A DNA stretch of 64,000 nucleotides from Branchiostoma belcheri (lineage: Eukaryota > Chordata > Leptocardii > Amphioxiformes > Branchiostomatidae): assembly GCF_001625305.1 (NCBI RefSeq), contig NW_017804032.1, positions 1,792,941 to 1,856,940 on the forward strand. The letters run 5' to 3'. Shown here one piece after another: positions 1 to 15,054 of the stretch. Position 1 is the first letter of the stretch. Every line of letters begins with the position of its first letter. Position numbers and translations under genes: made by a program. The notes under the pieces are model-generated. The model was not told the DNA's origin and made no database searches. It saw only the letters and a list, made by a program, of their open reading frames with translations.

Positions 1-130
1 TGATAACTCAACGGTTCAGACCTTTGAACAACTCCTGTGTCGACATCTGCCAATTCTGCTGGTCAGTTTTCATAACTCTCGGCATGTTTCACGCAAAGTC
101 TAAAAGCTAGAATAAAACAGTCCACTGGTG

Positions 131-1803
131 AGGCCTAACAAAATAAATGTTGTGTTTCCTATTACAGTCCAGAAAAAATTAGGGTCGGTAGGTAGGGATT
201 CCCTTTTTTTTTTTTTTTAGTTCAAAGCCGGGACAATGAACGTATGATCTGTTTGTACTACACAGAAAATTGGGCAGTACAAAACAGATCGTAAAATTCT
301 TCAACAAAAGAGTTTGTATATACAGGGATCTCCCCAGAAATTCAGAGCAGGGTGGAGGAGGGTGCGAAGGGGAGGTCTGGAGGGGTTTCCCCCCCCCTCC
401 GCATTTTGTCTTTTCCAAACACAAATGGAGGTCATTTCCTGCAACTTCAGTTCTACATTTTCTGTACAACTGCAGATGTATAAGGCAGTAGAAAGGTTCA
501 AGATCTGTATTTAATTATCCTCATGTTCAAAAAAAATTCTATTATCACCCTTAATTTTAAAAAATTGGGCATAGGTTCCCCGGATGACCCCTAACTGGGG
601 GCCAACGGTGCTTCCACAAGTTCAACAAGTGAAAAATACATGATACAAAATGTACATGTATTTACTACCTGGAACTTGGAGCAATTTATTCCAAAGATGT
701 TAACTGACATTAATATATTAAACACTAAACCAAATCCTATTTCTCAAACAAATCACATATTGACACAGCTGAACAAATAAAAATGTGATCATGTTTATAA
801 ACTCCACTCAAAAACAATTTTTGAGAGACACTCGGGTCACGGTACTAAGCGTGATAATCTCTAATATCTCATCTGATTCTCCCAGTATGTAAAGGGTCTT
901 TACAATGACAGCATCCAACCGCACATACATAGAAACAAAAATATTACACAATAAACCAATAAATTCGGAAAATTTCTCAGTAATGTTTGAAAATTAACCT
1001 TACTAAAATATAAGTGAATTTTTATTTCAGTTGTAGCCGAAAAAAATATTTTTCATGCGTTTAAAGTATCGTTTTAGCACTGTAATATGTACTTATTACA
1101 TGTATCTATACATTTGGATGCTATCTTGACCTTTGACCATTGTTATTGTGAAAACAGGTCGGCCATGTTGTCTTTCTCGCCGTCAATTTTCGAGCCGTTT
1201 TTTCGAGCAAATTTCAACCGTTTTAAACATTTTACGGCCTCAAAAACTCATATAACGAGGAAAACAAGTTGTAGTTGCTATTTTCATGCGTAACATTTCT
1301 TCTGGGGATGGATTATTTTTCCGTCGAGCTGCCGAAAACTTAGCGCCATGCCGCAACCATGTGGTCGGGCGCGGCCGGCCGGCGGGAGTTTTACTTTGTA
1401 TCGGTGAGCTTTCGCGATGTAAACAAAGACAGTCGGAGTTGTTTACAGAAAATTTTGATGTGAAACGCCAGCGGGTGTCAGATTTTCTACCAATGACAAC
1501 GTTTTCTTTGCGGCGTCATGGCGAGATCGACAATTCATCGTCAATTCACAGGATTGTGCCAACAATGGAAATTATGAATAGCGGCCCGACCCGTGCAATT
1601 AGCGCTCTATCCACGCCGCCCGACCGAAGAAAATTGTAATGACGAGCACATTTATCGGGGATAAAAACCCCAATTTTGAAAATTTTGAAAACCGACCGCT
1701 AGCCGCTCGAAATTTTTGGTCGGCCCAAAAAAGGCTAGGGTCGGGGGGGTTTTCATAGGGTCGGTCGGGTAACCGGAAACACAACATTTTTTTTCCTAGG
1801 CCT
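131..1803. mobile_element. Candidate TIR DNA element, non-autonomous
   Basis: The left end (from AGGCCTAACAAAATAAATG) and the right end read on the other strand (AGGCCTAGGAAAAAAAATG) form imperfect inverted repeats of about 30 bases, both running into TTGTGTTTCC. Both ends also carry GGGTCGG-type motifs just inside. The interior is AT-rich except for a CpG-rich block near 1150-1640. No transposase frame is seen and no clear target-site duplication, so these could be two separate fragments rather than one element. Confidence 0.4.
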
Positions 1804-2036
1804 GATTTAGGTTGACGGAACTATGGCTCGCATTATACATTCTGTAAGGTCACAGGTGACATACTACTGTTAATGTAACTACTGGCATTTCTTTCTATGG
1901 TGCCATATTTCATCTCTCTTTCTGTCTTTTACAACAAGAAAAGTCTAGATGGTATCTATGGTGCAATAGAGTAAATTGTCCATTAATACTGACAATGTGT
2001 TAAGGTCAAACTAGGCAAAGATGTGAACCAAGTTGA

Positions 2037-2485
2037 CAGGGCTTGAAATCGGACCTGCATATATGCAAGTTAGTGCAAGTGAAATTGGAGCTGTGCAGAT
2101 ATTTTTGATGTTTACATGTACCTAACCTGTACTGGTCCATGTATTGGGTATATAAAACCATGTATTGGGTTTATAGAAATATATACTCTTAGTACATGTA
2201 TAGTGCTGTGTACCGGTTCCGGACTTGTAAAAATGTTAAGGTTCAAGTCCGAAAAAACCTTAAAGTCAAGAACCAATTGCTGCATTAATAACTGTTTATC
2301 ACCTATGAATGAAGTGTAAAAGAAAAAAATGATTAATCGTTCCTGAAGAGTTCTTAGTATGATTCATACTTCCTAAATTCTGAATACTAGTACATAACAG
2401 TAAAACTTGTCTGGTACAGGTAATTTTCAATGTTGTCTCCACCAGTGTAGGTAATATTGCAAGAAAAAAAGGATTTCGAGCCCTG
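2037..2485. mobile_element. hAT-like MITE (CAGGGCT-end family), copy 1
   Basis: It starts CAGGGCTTGAAATC and ends GATTTCGAGCCCTG, so the termini are inverted repeats of about 14 bases. CAGGG ends are typical of hAT elements. The interior has a repeated TGCAGGTA/GTGCAGGT theme. Further copies lie at 6573-6944 and about 14722-15054, with fragments near 19100-19195 and on both sides of the 18S-bearing element (32520-32630 and 33545-33640). No target-site duplication could be read. Confidence 0.6.
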
Positions 2486-2839
2486 CACAGACATTATACC
2501 TTAGCAACAGCAGGGGTGGGAGGGGGGCGGCATTTTTTGCAGCAAGCGTGACATGATCAAGTTTCGTGTTTGCAAATAGCTGAGGAGCAACTGCAACAAC
2601 AGTGGGCTGGGCTCCACACACATCGCACACCACCGACACATGGGCTGGTCAAACTCCGGCCAGTTTGTCCTCATGTCCAGGCCAACACTGGACACTGGAC
2701 AATATGTGTACAGGGCACACAAGCCTGGTATGGCCAATGCCATGTTGTAACGTCTTTGCAAACAAGGGCAAGATGAGCAAAGAATAGAAGATGTTCTGAC
2801 TCAGCATGCTAGTACTAGTACCTAAAACCCCCTAAAGTA

Positions 2840-3040
2840 GACTTACATATGCAGGGACCTCCCTAAACAATGGAGCAGTGGAGCTCCTCCACCCAGTCCT
2901 TATCTCAGCTCCACCCTGTTAATTTTCAAAACTAGTGTTTTTACACCCTTTTCCAGGGTTCTTTGGTCAAATTTACCGATATTTCGCACCCTCCTCCATT
3001 CTGTCCTAAATTTCTGGGGAGATCCCTGCATATGGTGGGT
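2840..3040. repeat. Dispersed repeat with CAGGGATCTCCCC end
   Basis: The segment at 2990-3040 is the reverse complement of 325-380: both contain CAGGGATCTCCCCAGAAATT followed by a GGAGGAGGGTGCGAA-type stretch. A third diverged start is at about 2850. This is a moderately repeated family; no protein frame is supported. Confidence 0.5.
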
Positions 3041-3470
3041 ACAGGGAGCTTGGCTGACCTATGGTTAATTACTGTAAATTCATTTGTTTCGAAAGTGGTT
3101 TTGTTTCGAAGTAGGAGCGAAACCAAGGTTTCAATTCTGCAGTGAATTCTGTAGTAATACGGTAGTCATAATTAGTAGTCATATTTGCGATAATGTATTT
3201 GTGGCAAAAATGTTGAAAAAAAATGAACACAAGAAAATGTGTAGTGGGATTTGTCACTGTTGCTAGCTATGGAAAGATTTAAAGGCACATGTGCATATAA
3301 TTGGGGAAACAATTTTCCATACCAGTAAACCAACATTATTTTTGTAAAATACCAGTATTTGTATGATAAATTATGTGTGACAATGTTGTAACCACAGCTG
3401 GTAACTGAATTATGATGAGGAAAATGTGTGCTAATAGCAATAGTAATACATAAATATTTTGCTGCAGTCT

Positions 3471-3890
3471 CAAAGGTATCCAAAGTTTATTTCAGGTTTT
3501 TCATTTCCAAACCAATTTTTGGTCAATATTAAGTGAATTGTAATTTCAAGGCAGAAAAACAAAAAAAATTTTGGACGAAGAAATCTGTCTGCTATTGACA
3601 TTTACTGTCATTTCACACCTCATTTTACTTCATTTCATACTTAAAGTGTTTGAGCTAAGTGATGAGTCCCTTTATTTTTAGGTACCACCAATAAAGATCT
3701 AGAACTAGCCTATAAATAGTATGATATGAAACAAGCAACTGTCTTGCCATCAGTACTAGTGACAGCACATTTTTTCACCAATATCAGTACTCTATGGCTA
3801 GGGTTGATTCAACTCACTACAATAAAAGACCAGAAAACTGACTTTGAAAATCTAGTTTTGCTTCCCTGAAATTGGATGAGATGCCTTTAA
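3471..3890. mobile_element. piggyBac-like MITE (TTAA, AGGCATCC ends), older copy
   Basis: It aligns along most of its length with 16897-17255, sharing GAAATCTGTCTG, GAGTCCCTT, TACCACCAATAAA, AGGGTTGATT and GACTTTGAAAATC in the same order. The right end is ATGCCTTTAA. The left TTAA has decayed. Confidence 0.55.
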
Positions 3891-4016
3891 GAAAAAAATC
3901 TATAAAGGAAGGGCACACTTGCATCCAAATGCGATCCAGTTCCTTCAATAATTAAGATATTAGTCTCCTCGTTAGGGCCAAATCTGGCGTCCCTTGAAAA
4001 ATTGATCGGCTATAAC

Positions 4017-4438
4017 TAGAGCTGTGTACCTAAACAAATTTTAGGTACAGGTACAGGTACAGGTACACAGGTTTAGGTACAGGTCCGGACCTGAACCTGT
4101 ACCTGAACAATTCGACCAATTTATATGCTCTTCTGAACTCCTTCAATAACAAAAAAACATAAATAAACTTGATAGTTAAGGTTTATTCTTTGTTTATGGC
4201 GAATGCTCAGATAAAATATAGGCAAAACTAAGATGTTTTTGTTTTCATGAACACACTGTCCTTACACAGGCACCCATTGTTAACCAGCTATTTAAACATT
4301 TGAGGTCACAAATAGGCATAAAATTGGTGTGAAATTGTTTAGGTACAGTACCGGTACTGAGGGATTAGGTATTTTGGACCTGTACCTAATCAATTTTTCC
4401 GGTACAGTATCGGTACTGCGTACCGGTACACAGCTCTA
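4017..4438. mobile_element. hAT MITE with intact 8-bp target duplication
   Basis: The terminal inverted repeat is TAGAGCTGTGTACC on both ends. It is flanked by an exact 8-base direct repeat GCTATAAC (4009-4016 and 4439-4446). An 8-bp duplication with TAG/CAG-type ends is the hAT signature. The interior is made of GGTACA repeats in both orientations. No coding capacity. Confidence 0.85.
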
Positions 4439-4446
4439 GCTATAAC

Positions 4447-7400
4447 AATAATTAATGTGTCAAGCTTCTCCAGACTGCCATGAAATTTTTAGAGTCATGC
4501 CTGCTGGCATGGGTTCACAGACTAACAAATGTTCAGTCTGGAAAGATGAATCATTCTACTCCTAACACTATTGACTATTGTTTCATGATACAGTGGTACG
4601 TACAATAAGAGCATCTTTTGGCAAATCTTTCACAGCAAATTATGCTGCCACAGACGTATAACTCATTTTATCAGAAAAAATGACTCTGTGATGATAATAA
4701 AATTTATAATAAGAATAAGTGAATACTAACTTAAGGTCTATAGTATACTGTATCATGTCCCAGCCAAGAAATGATATATAGAGAATGCACCACGAAAATA
4801 AAACCAAGCTGCAAAAGTTTTACAGTACAACAACACATATTGTATAGTGTTGTACAGTAATGCCCTTTGCTTTTTTCTACATAGTTAAAAGCCCACAGAA
4901 CAAGCCATCATTGTAAAAGAGAGGCCCATCTGTTCTAGTAATAAAAGTCGCAGAGAGACGGGGGTAAATATTTGAGAGGAGTGTCTTGTTCTATGTGGCT
5001 GAAGGGAGGTGATTTCTGTCAATGTGTGTATGCAGACCACATCTGGTTATGTAGGGAGAAACAACATGGTATACTGGTAGGACAGGTGGCTAAAATACTG
5101 ACTGAAACACTGAATCATTGATGTTTCACATCACCAGTATAGCCTGGGTGCCAGGCTGTTGCCAGGGCTAGCTCCTGAGCTCCAGGGCTAGCCTGGGTGC
5201 CAGACAAAAAATCTCATATTACACTTACAATATGGAATTTTTCACTTTTCAGAAAAATATCAAAACCAAAACAGGGACCAAAACAAAAGGCTACTCGTCT
5301 TCCTAGAATGCTTATGATATTTCTTATAACTCAAACCAATTCTTCAGAAGTTCTTTTCATACAAATCACCATAAAATCTCCTTACAATTTTATAGAATTG
5401 TAAGATTTTCCAGATGTAAAATTTTTCAAAGGTCAGAAAAGTACAAACAGTACCAAAACAGACTACTCATGCTTCCAGAATGGGGAACATCTCTTATGAT
5501 TCAATCCAATTTGTAAAGAACTACTGATGAATGTGTGTGGGTCAGAAACTGTCTTTGTGAGACACAAAGGCACAAATGTGATGACATTTACATCCCTGTG
5601 TGTCCATCACCCATCACTCACTGTCTTGTCACTCCTCCTGCCCCAGGGCAGAGGTGCTATCTTGTCATCTAGACCCATCCCTGAATGAGTCAGACCCAGC
5701 TGAGCTAGTGGTCACAACAGGACATGTTGTATTTTCCAGATGTAAACACACCATTTCCAAGAAGTACAGGTAATACACTGTAATACAGTAATTTTTCCCA
5801 GACAGAAGACATGCAAAACAGTGGTACACTGTATATGTAGTACTATAGATACATTTACCTTTCAGTTTTTATTTTGCAGTACAGGGCTCAAAATACTTGG
5901 TGAATATGCATATGTGTAATGATAGATAAATCTTATCATTACCACAAACAAGTAATTTGGTGACTTTCTTTCTTCTGTACCAGCCACCACTGTGAAAATT
6001 TTGCTACCACGAACATTACTGAATTACAGTATACAAGCAGTTTCTTCCTTCTGTTCAAAATCACACTAAAGCCAAAAAATTTTTACCTGGATGCCAGACC
6101 CAGAGCACACTAGACTAGGCCCAAAGTTATCCAGTGTGCAGCACATTGAACAACTTTGAGCCTTTCCAGTGTGCTGTGGGTCTGGCATCAGGGCTAAAAA
6201 AATTTGAACAGGTGATGCGAATTTGATTTTGAGATCCACACGTACATGTAACATTACCCTTTGTTGCAATGGTGCCCAAAGTCAAGTACAGGGTGTGTCA
6301 AACGTCTAGGTCAGTTACAGAAATAACACAGAGGTCACAAAGGTCATGGCTTATTTTATCAGGGGACTATTCCACACATGGGACCATCATTGCTCAGTCA
6401 AGACTGAAGTCTCAATTTGTGTCAAGAGTCAAGACTGAAGTCTTAATTTGCACAAAACCAGTTAGCATTGACCCAATAGGTTGGAACCTAGCTATTATAG
6501 TTCTCTGTGTACCACAGAACTGTAGGTAACGAAACTTCATTCAATCAAAAGGTCCTCCCGTGCAGGTGAATGCAGGGCTATCCTTGAAAAACCAAATTGC
6601 AGGTTAGTACAGGCAAAATTATAGCTGTGCAAGTACCTGATCAGATGTCTACCTGCACCATTCCATACTTACAAACTTAGTAAGTAGGTATAGCACTACG
6701 TATATAGGTGTACTATATGGATTTTTGTGTGCGTATTGACCACCTACAGTTTCAGTGACATGTAAAAGACATATAATACGGCAATGGTTTCTGAACAGTT
6801 TCTTGTATGATCCATACTTCCTAAATTCTGAGTGGACTGGTGCAGGTAACATTTGTCTGGTACAAATAATATTTAAGGAGCTTTCTATATTGATACACCA
6901 GTGCAGGTATGCAGATAAAAAAGTACCTGGTATTTTGAGCCCTGCAAGGCCAATTGAAATTGATGTTTTCATTGGCCAGCTAAGCCTCCGATACATCAAG
7001 GGCAAAGAGCTTATCACAGAGTCAATACCAACACTCTGGCTCGAGTCCAACTCCGAGAATTATTGGGCCAATCACCATCAAGAGGAAAGGGCTTAATTTA
7101 GAAGTGTCACTTCGCACTTTGGGTTAATTAGCGCAGTTGCCATCTTAGCGAGGTTCAAAAGTTGACAGGAATCAGTACATTGTCAAATTTGGACATGACG
7201 AGGCCAAATGCACCAGACAATGAGTCTACAGTATGATTCGATACAACTTCCTTTTGTTATGTTAGGTTAAGTACTGAGTAAGAATGTAATCAGTTTTCTA
7301 CTAGCCAGCCTGCAATTGTTTTCTGTCACCTCAATTTTGTTTGACGTAACATCATGTTGGCTTTCGGAGTCATGACAATCCTAGGGAGGTCCAGGAACAT

Positions 7401-8388
7401 GCTCACCCTGGAAAATTTTGAAACCTGGACCCCCTAAAAAACTACTAGTATTTTCTACATTTTGCTAGGCAAATTTTGCTGGTAGACTAAGCTTAGTTTA
7501 CTGAAATCTCTTTTCAAATCTTTACATGATCATTTTAGTCCATCATGTCATGAACGACAAAATTCTGTCAACAGCAGAACAAAGGATACTGACTAAAACA
7601 CTGAATGTGTTACTGTAATTTCTGATGTTTTCACTGTCAGTTTTGAACTCTGAACTTTAATAACATTAGTTACCATTATCAAATCATTTGTCTTTTGTCC
7701 CTCTCCCTGCACTTGCTGTCACTGTGAAGATTATGTTCATTTTCCACAGACCATGAAATTTTGCTACCACGAATTAAATGGGTTACAGTGTTGTATTCAG
7801 TAAGCGTTACTTAACACATACAGTTTACACACTGGTCCTAAGAGCACTAGACAATACAAAGTAAGAGCATAATTGTACCTAAGTGTCGCGCCAACTGGCT
7901 ATTGACAAATAATAACAATGAAAACAGCAAACTGAATTACAAGTAATCGAAACGGAATACCACGTACTGACAGGGGTATTGTAATCCTTGACAACCGACT
8001 TGGCATTGTTTTCAAAACAGGACATGAAAAAGAGGATGCAACAACAGTTAACAGACAATAGTTGGATACAAACATAAACACTAAACAGGATAGAATGCTG
8101 AAAGCTGACACTGTACCTGCGTACATGGTAGATGTTTTGAGACCAAAGTTTGACTGTATATTGGATGACATTGGTACAGTTTCTCCTGCTTTGCTAATCA
8201 AATATTTTTACAAGTCTAGCAGCTGTAACTTAGTGTAAGGCTGTAAGCTCTGGCCCTTTTTGGAAATCTGTATTGATGGTGTTAGCTTCCTAAAAATGTC
8301 CAATCACAATTCAGGTTTCCTTCCGTAATTTCTTTCCCATTTGGAAAGGTTACACATTCACCCACAAAGTGAAAGACATCCTGGCTGC
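4447..8388. other. Gene-poor stretch
   Basis: No supported gene. It contains TAGCCTGGGTGCCAG-type repeat ends near 5140-5205, the MITE copy at 6573-6944, and otherwise AT-rich unique-looking sequence. Open frames here are short and lack family motifs. Confidence 0.6.
6573..6944. mobile_element. hAT-like MITE (CAGGGCT-end family), copy 2
   Basis: It begins CAGGGCTATCCTTGAAA and ends TATTTTGAGCCCTG. The internal motifs (AGCTGTGCA, GTAGACATCTGATCAG on the minus strand, TCCTAAATTCTGAGTGG) match the copies at 2037 and 14722. The ends are more diverged than in copy 1. Confidence 0.5.
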
Positions 8389-8471
8389 TACCTGTATTGG
8401 TTAGACTATAATACTGTATTACATGTACAGCAGGAATATGGTCTAGGATGGCACAAAGTTATTTTCTCAGA
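8389..8471 (-). pseudogene. Decayed duplicate of the rap2 C-terminal coding end
   Basis: This 83-base block repeats 8523-8602, the last ~25 codons region of rap2 plus its stop. Shared words include TACCTGTATTGGTTAG, ACATGTACAGCAGG and GCACAAAGTT. It sits downstream of the stop codon, offset by about 134 bases. Substitutions and a short insertion show that it is not under coding constraint; it would lie in the 3' UTR. Confidence 0.75.
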
Positions 8472-8534
8472 CTAACAAACTGAGATGGGTGCCGAGAAAA
8501 CACACAAATAAACAAACAAGCCTACCTGTATTGG

Positions 8535-9083
8535 TTAGACTATAACACATGTACAGCAGGCATCCTTCTGGTCTGGGAGTTGCACAAAGTTCATTTCTCG
8601 GACAACCTCCGCGAACACGTCGTCCACGTTGTGTTTGCTTTTCGCCGACGTCTCCAGAAACGGGACGCCCCAACTCTGCGCCAGGGCCTTCCCCTCTGAC
8701 GTAGGCACTTCACGTTCGCTCTCCAGGTCGACCTTGTTCCCGACCAATACCAGCGGGACTTTCTCCGTCCCCTTCACTCTTATAATCTGATCTCTGATTG
8801 GCTTGATGTCCTGAAACGTTTGGTAGTTAGTAAGGCTGTACACCAATAAAAATCCTTGTCCGTTCTTGATATACAAGTCTCTCATGGACGCGAACTGTTC
8901 CGTTCCGGCCGTGTCTAAGATTTCCAGGACAGATGGCGCCCCGTCGACTTCGATCTCCTTCCGGTAGAAGTCCTCGATGGTGGGGTCGTACTTTTCCATG
9001 AACTGACCGGTCACGAACTGGACGGTCAGCGCGCTCTTCCCAACTCCTCCGCTGCCCAGCACCACCACTTTATATTCCCTCAT
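8535..9083 (-). CDS. rap2: Ras-family small GTPase Rap2
   Basis: A membrane-anchored GTP-binding switch protein; Rap2 proteins signal to the cytoskeleton and to MAP4K/TNIK-type kinases. The whole 182-residue protein is in one exon. Visible motifs are the P-loop GSGGVGKS (10-17), the effector loop YDPTIEDFY with Phe39 (the Rap2 signature; Rap1 has Ser39), DTAGTEQ with Thr61 (the Rap hallmark in place of Gln61), NKVD, and SAK near residue 147. The C terminus CCTCVIV is a CAAX box with two upstream cysteines suited to palmitoylation. I start at MREYKV, as in the family; an in-frame ATG three codons upstream (9092) would give MIKMREYKV. Length matches vertebrate Rap2 (183 aa). An array of ~110-base repeats lies just upstream, and a broken copy of its own 3' end lies just downstream. 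Confidence 0.96.
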   Translation of the reverse strand: MREYKVVVLGSGGVGKSALTVQFVTGQFMEKYDPTIEDFYRKEIEVDGAPSVLEILDTAGTEQFASMRDLYIKNGQGFLLVYSLTNYQTFQDIKPIRDQIIRVKGTEKVPLVLVGNKVDLESEREVPTSEGKALAQSWGVPFLETSAKSKHNVDDVFAEVVREMNFVQLPDQKDACCTCVIV

Positions 9084-9115
9084 CTTAATCATGCAGTCTT
9101 CTGTTCACCTGTGTT

Positions 9116-9445
9116 CACCTGGGTGAGAAATGGACAAGAAACAACAACAAAAGCAAAACATTTAGATAGTCATCAGCAAATCATTTGCATATCAGTAAAT
9201 TATGGGACGACTTTTATCTCGTCCTGGGTGAGACATGGACAAGAAAGAAGATTAGATATTCGTCACCAAAAAAATTTGCATATCTGTAAATTACAGGATG
9301 ATTTTGTGTTAATTCTTTCCTGGGTGACAAATGGACAAGAAGAAACAACAAAAGTTCATTTCGTATTCATCACTAAATAATTTTCATATCAGTGAATTAC
9401 AGGATAATTTTTCTGTTTTCTTGTCCTGAGTGAGAAATGGACAAG
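9116..9445. repeat. Tandem array, ~110 bp unit, upstream of rap2
   Basis: Three full units and a partial one, each starting near CCTGGGTGAGAAATGGACAAG and ending near CAGTAAATTA/CAGGATGA. Two units hold an exact POU octamer ATTTGCAT (9183-9190, 9274-9281); the third has a decayed version. The array begins only ~35 bases 5' of the rap2 start codon, so it lies in its 5' UTR or promoter. Confidence 0.8.
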
Positions 9446-9752
9446 AAAATCTGAAAAACAATTAAATAAAAAAATATTAGGCATTCTGTTTCATCACTAA
9501 ACTTAATTATCTACATACAAGAGATGACTCGTTATTTTTTATTGCATTTTCATTCACTAAGCCGTAACATGCCATCGTGTTTGACTTGAAAATGTGGGTT
9601 TTGACGTCAGTTGAATTTTTGTTATGGTATGATGAAACAATGAATTCCCGGGGGACCGAGCCCACTCCGTCGGCCTGGCTGGCGCTAGGCTGTCCCCGGG
9701 CTCCAACCATCCGGATGTGGCAGAGACAACCCAGCCCTAAAAACTCTCTAGT

Positions 9753-9950
9753 TAGCCTGGTGCCCAGTCTATCGTGGTTAGGGCGGCTGTCCTCGGGGCT
9801 CAGACGGTTTTCCCCCGTCCAGCTCAACTGGCCGTCCGGTGGGAGTGTTACGCGCTTGGGACTCGGGACGTGCAAAACATACCGCGGGGAAGAGCTCCTG
9901 TAGCCCCGAAGAGAATCCGCCCTAACCACGATAGACTGGAAACCAGGCTA
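9753..9950. mobile_element. MITE with TAGCCTGG ends
   Basis: A 198-base inverted-repeat element. The left end TAGCCTGGTGCCCAGTC and the right end GACTGGAAACCAGGCTA pair, followed inside by CTATCGTGGTTAGGGCGG and its complement, giving stems over ~35 bases. The flanking dinucleotide is TA on both sides. Related TAGCCTGG ends occur near 5140-5200 and 38700. Confidence 0.75.
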
Positions 9951-10159
9951 CCCTTTTTTAGTTACATCTCTGTCCTGGGACGTGCTTGGGCAAAGCACTG
10001 AAACTCGACTGTCTCTGGCCTGGCTCTAAGATGGCTTAGTGAGAAAATATTGGGGCTGGTAAAGTAATAAAACGAGTTTAACTGAGAGAAAGCGGATCTC
10101 ACAACTGTTTTCCAAAATCTGAAGTATTGATTAGAACATGATAGACGACAAACATGCCC

Positions 10160-10619
10160 CAAAACTCTCTCGAAGCGGACCCCTAAAAAAGTAGCACCAT
10201 CGCTTACCCGCGTCGTGGAACTTCGCAGGTCAACCGCCGAAAAACGTCGTGGAAATCACCGGTCTCATCGGCCTTGGGCAAAGGTTGGCTCCTGATCGGC
10301 AAGGTGTGGTGCGTGGGTCGTCTTTACGGGCGCATTTTTGTCGCAAACTTCAGAAATTCCTCCACAAATTTGCTCTTGACGGAAGCTTCACCCCCATATC
10401 GTGGGTGGGACGGCCGCGCTAGGGACTCTGGGAAATATTCGACCTCTAAACTTTCACCTTTCAATAAACTTTGACCTTTCAACTTTATCATCAGCCTTAC
10501 CACGCATGCGCCAAGTGACGTCGTGTCGATGCTTTCTTCTTCACACTCGATAGTTTCGACTGGAAAAGAACTGAATACTTACTGAATTTTAAGACATTTT
10601 TACCAATTTTAAGACGAAG
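10160..10619 (+). promoter_or_regulatory. Likely NKAP promoter/5' UTR region
   Basis: A CpG-bearing stretch directly 5' of the NKAP start codon. rap2 points the other way 1.5 kb to the left, so the two genes are divergent. No TATA box could be assigned. This call rests on position and base composition only. Confidence 0.35.
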
Positions 10620-14683
<4,064 letters not shown>

Positions 14684-14721
14684 ACTGATGCATTCAGTTT
14701 GTTAGACTTGATTTGAACTGT

Positions 14722-15054
14722 AAGGTTCGAAATACCACCTACATGTATATATGCTCACTCATCCATAATATATATGCAGGTCAGGTGAAATTGGAGCTGT
14801 GCAGGTACAGGTATTTCTGTTGTCTACCTGCACCTAACTAGCTTTGTACTGAGTTTATGATTATGCGTACTTGTACTGAAGTTGTAGGTGAATTTTTCTC
14901 TGCTGCATTGACTGCTACCACCTACAAAACAAATAATACAATGTAGCAATGGTTTCTGAGCAGTTTTAGTATGATCAGTACTTGCTAAGTTCCAAGTTGC
15001 TAAGTCTAATTTTAACCACCACAATGTATGCACAAAAAAGTATTTCGAGCCCTG
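14722..15054. mobile_element. hAT-like MITE (CAGGGCT-end family), copy 3
   Basis: It contains GAAATTGGAGCTGTGCAGGTAC, split as in the copy at 2037, and ends TATTTCGAGCCCTG. The left end is eroded. It lies in the region 3' of NKAP. Confidence 0.55.

Noticed and set aside
1286-1639. 117-codon plus frame in CpG-rich DNA
   Set aside because: No recognisable domain, inside the candidate TIR element, and frame length is expected at this GC content.
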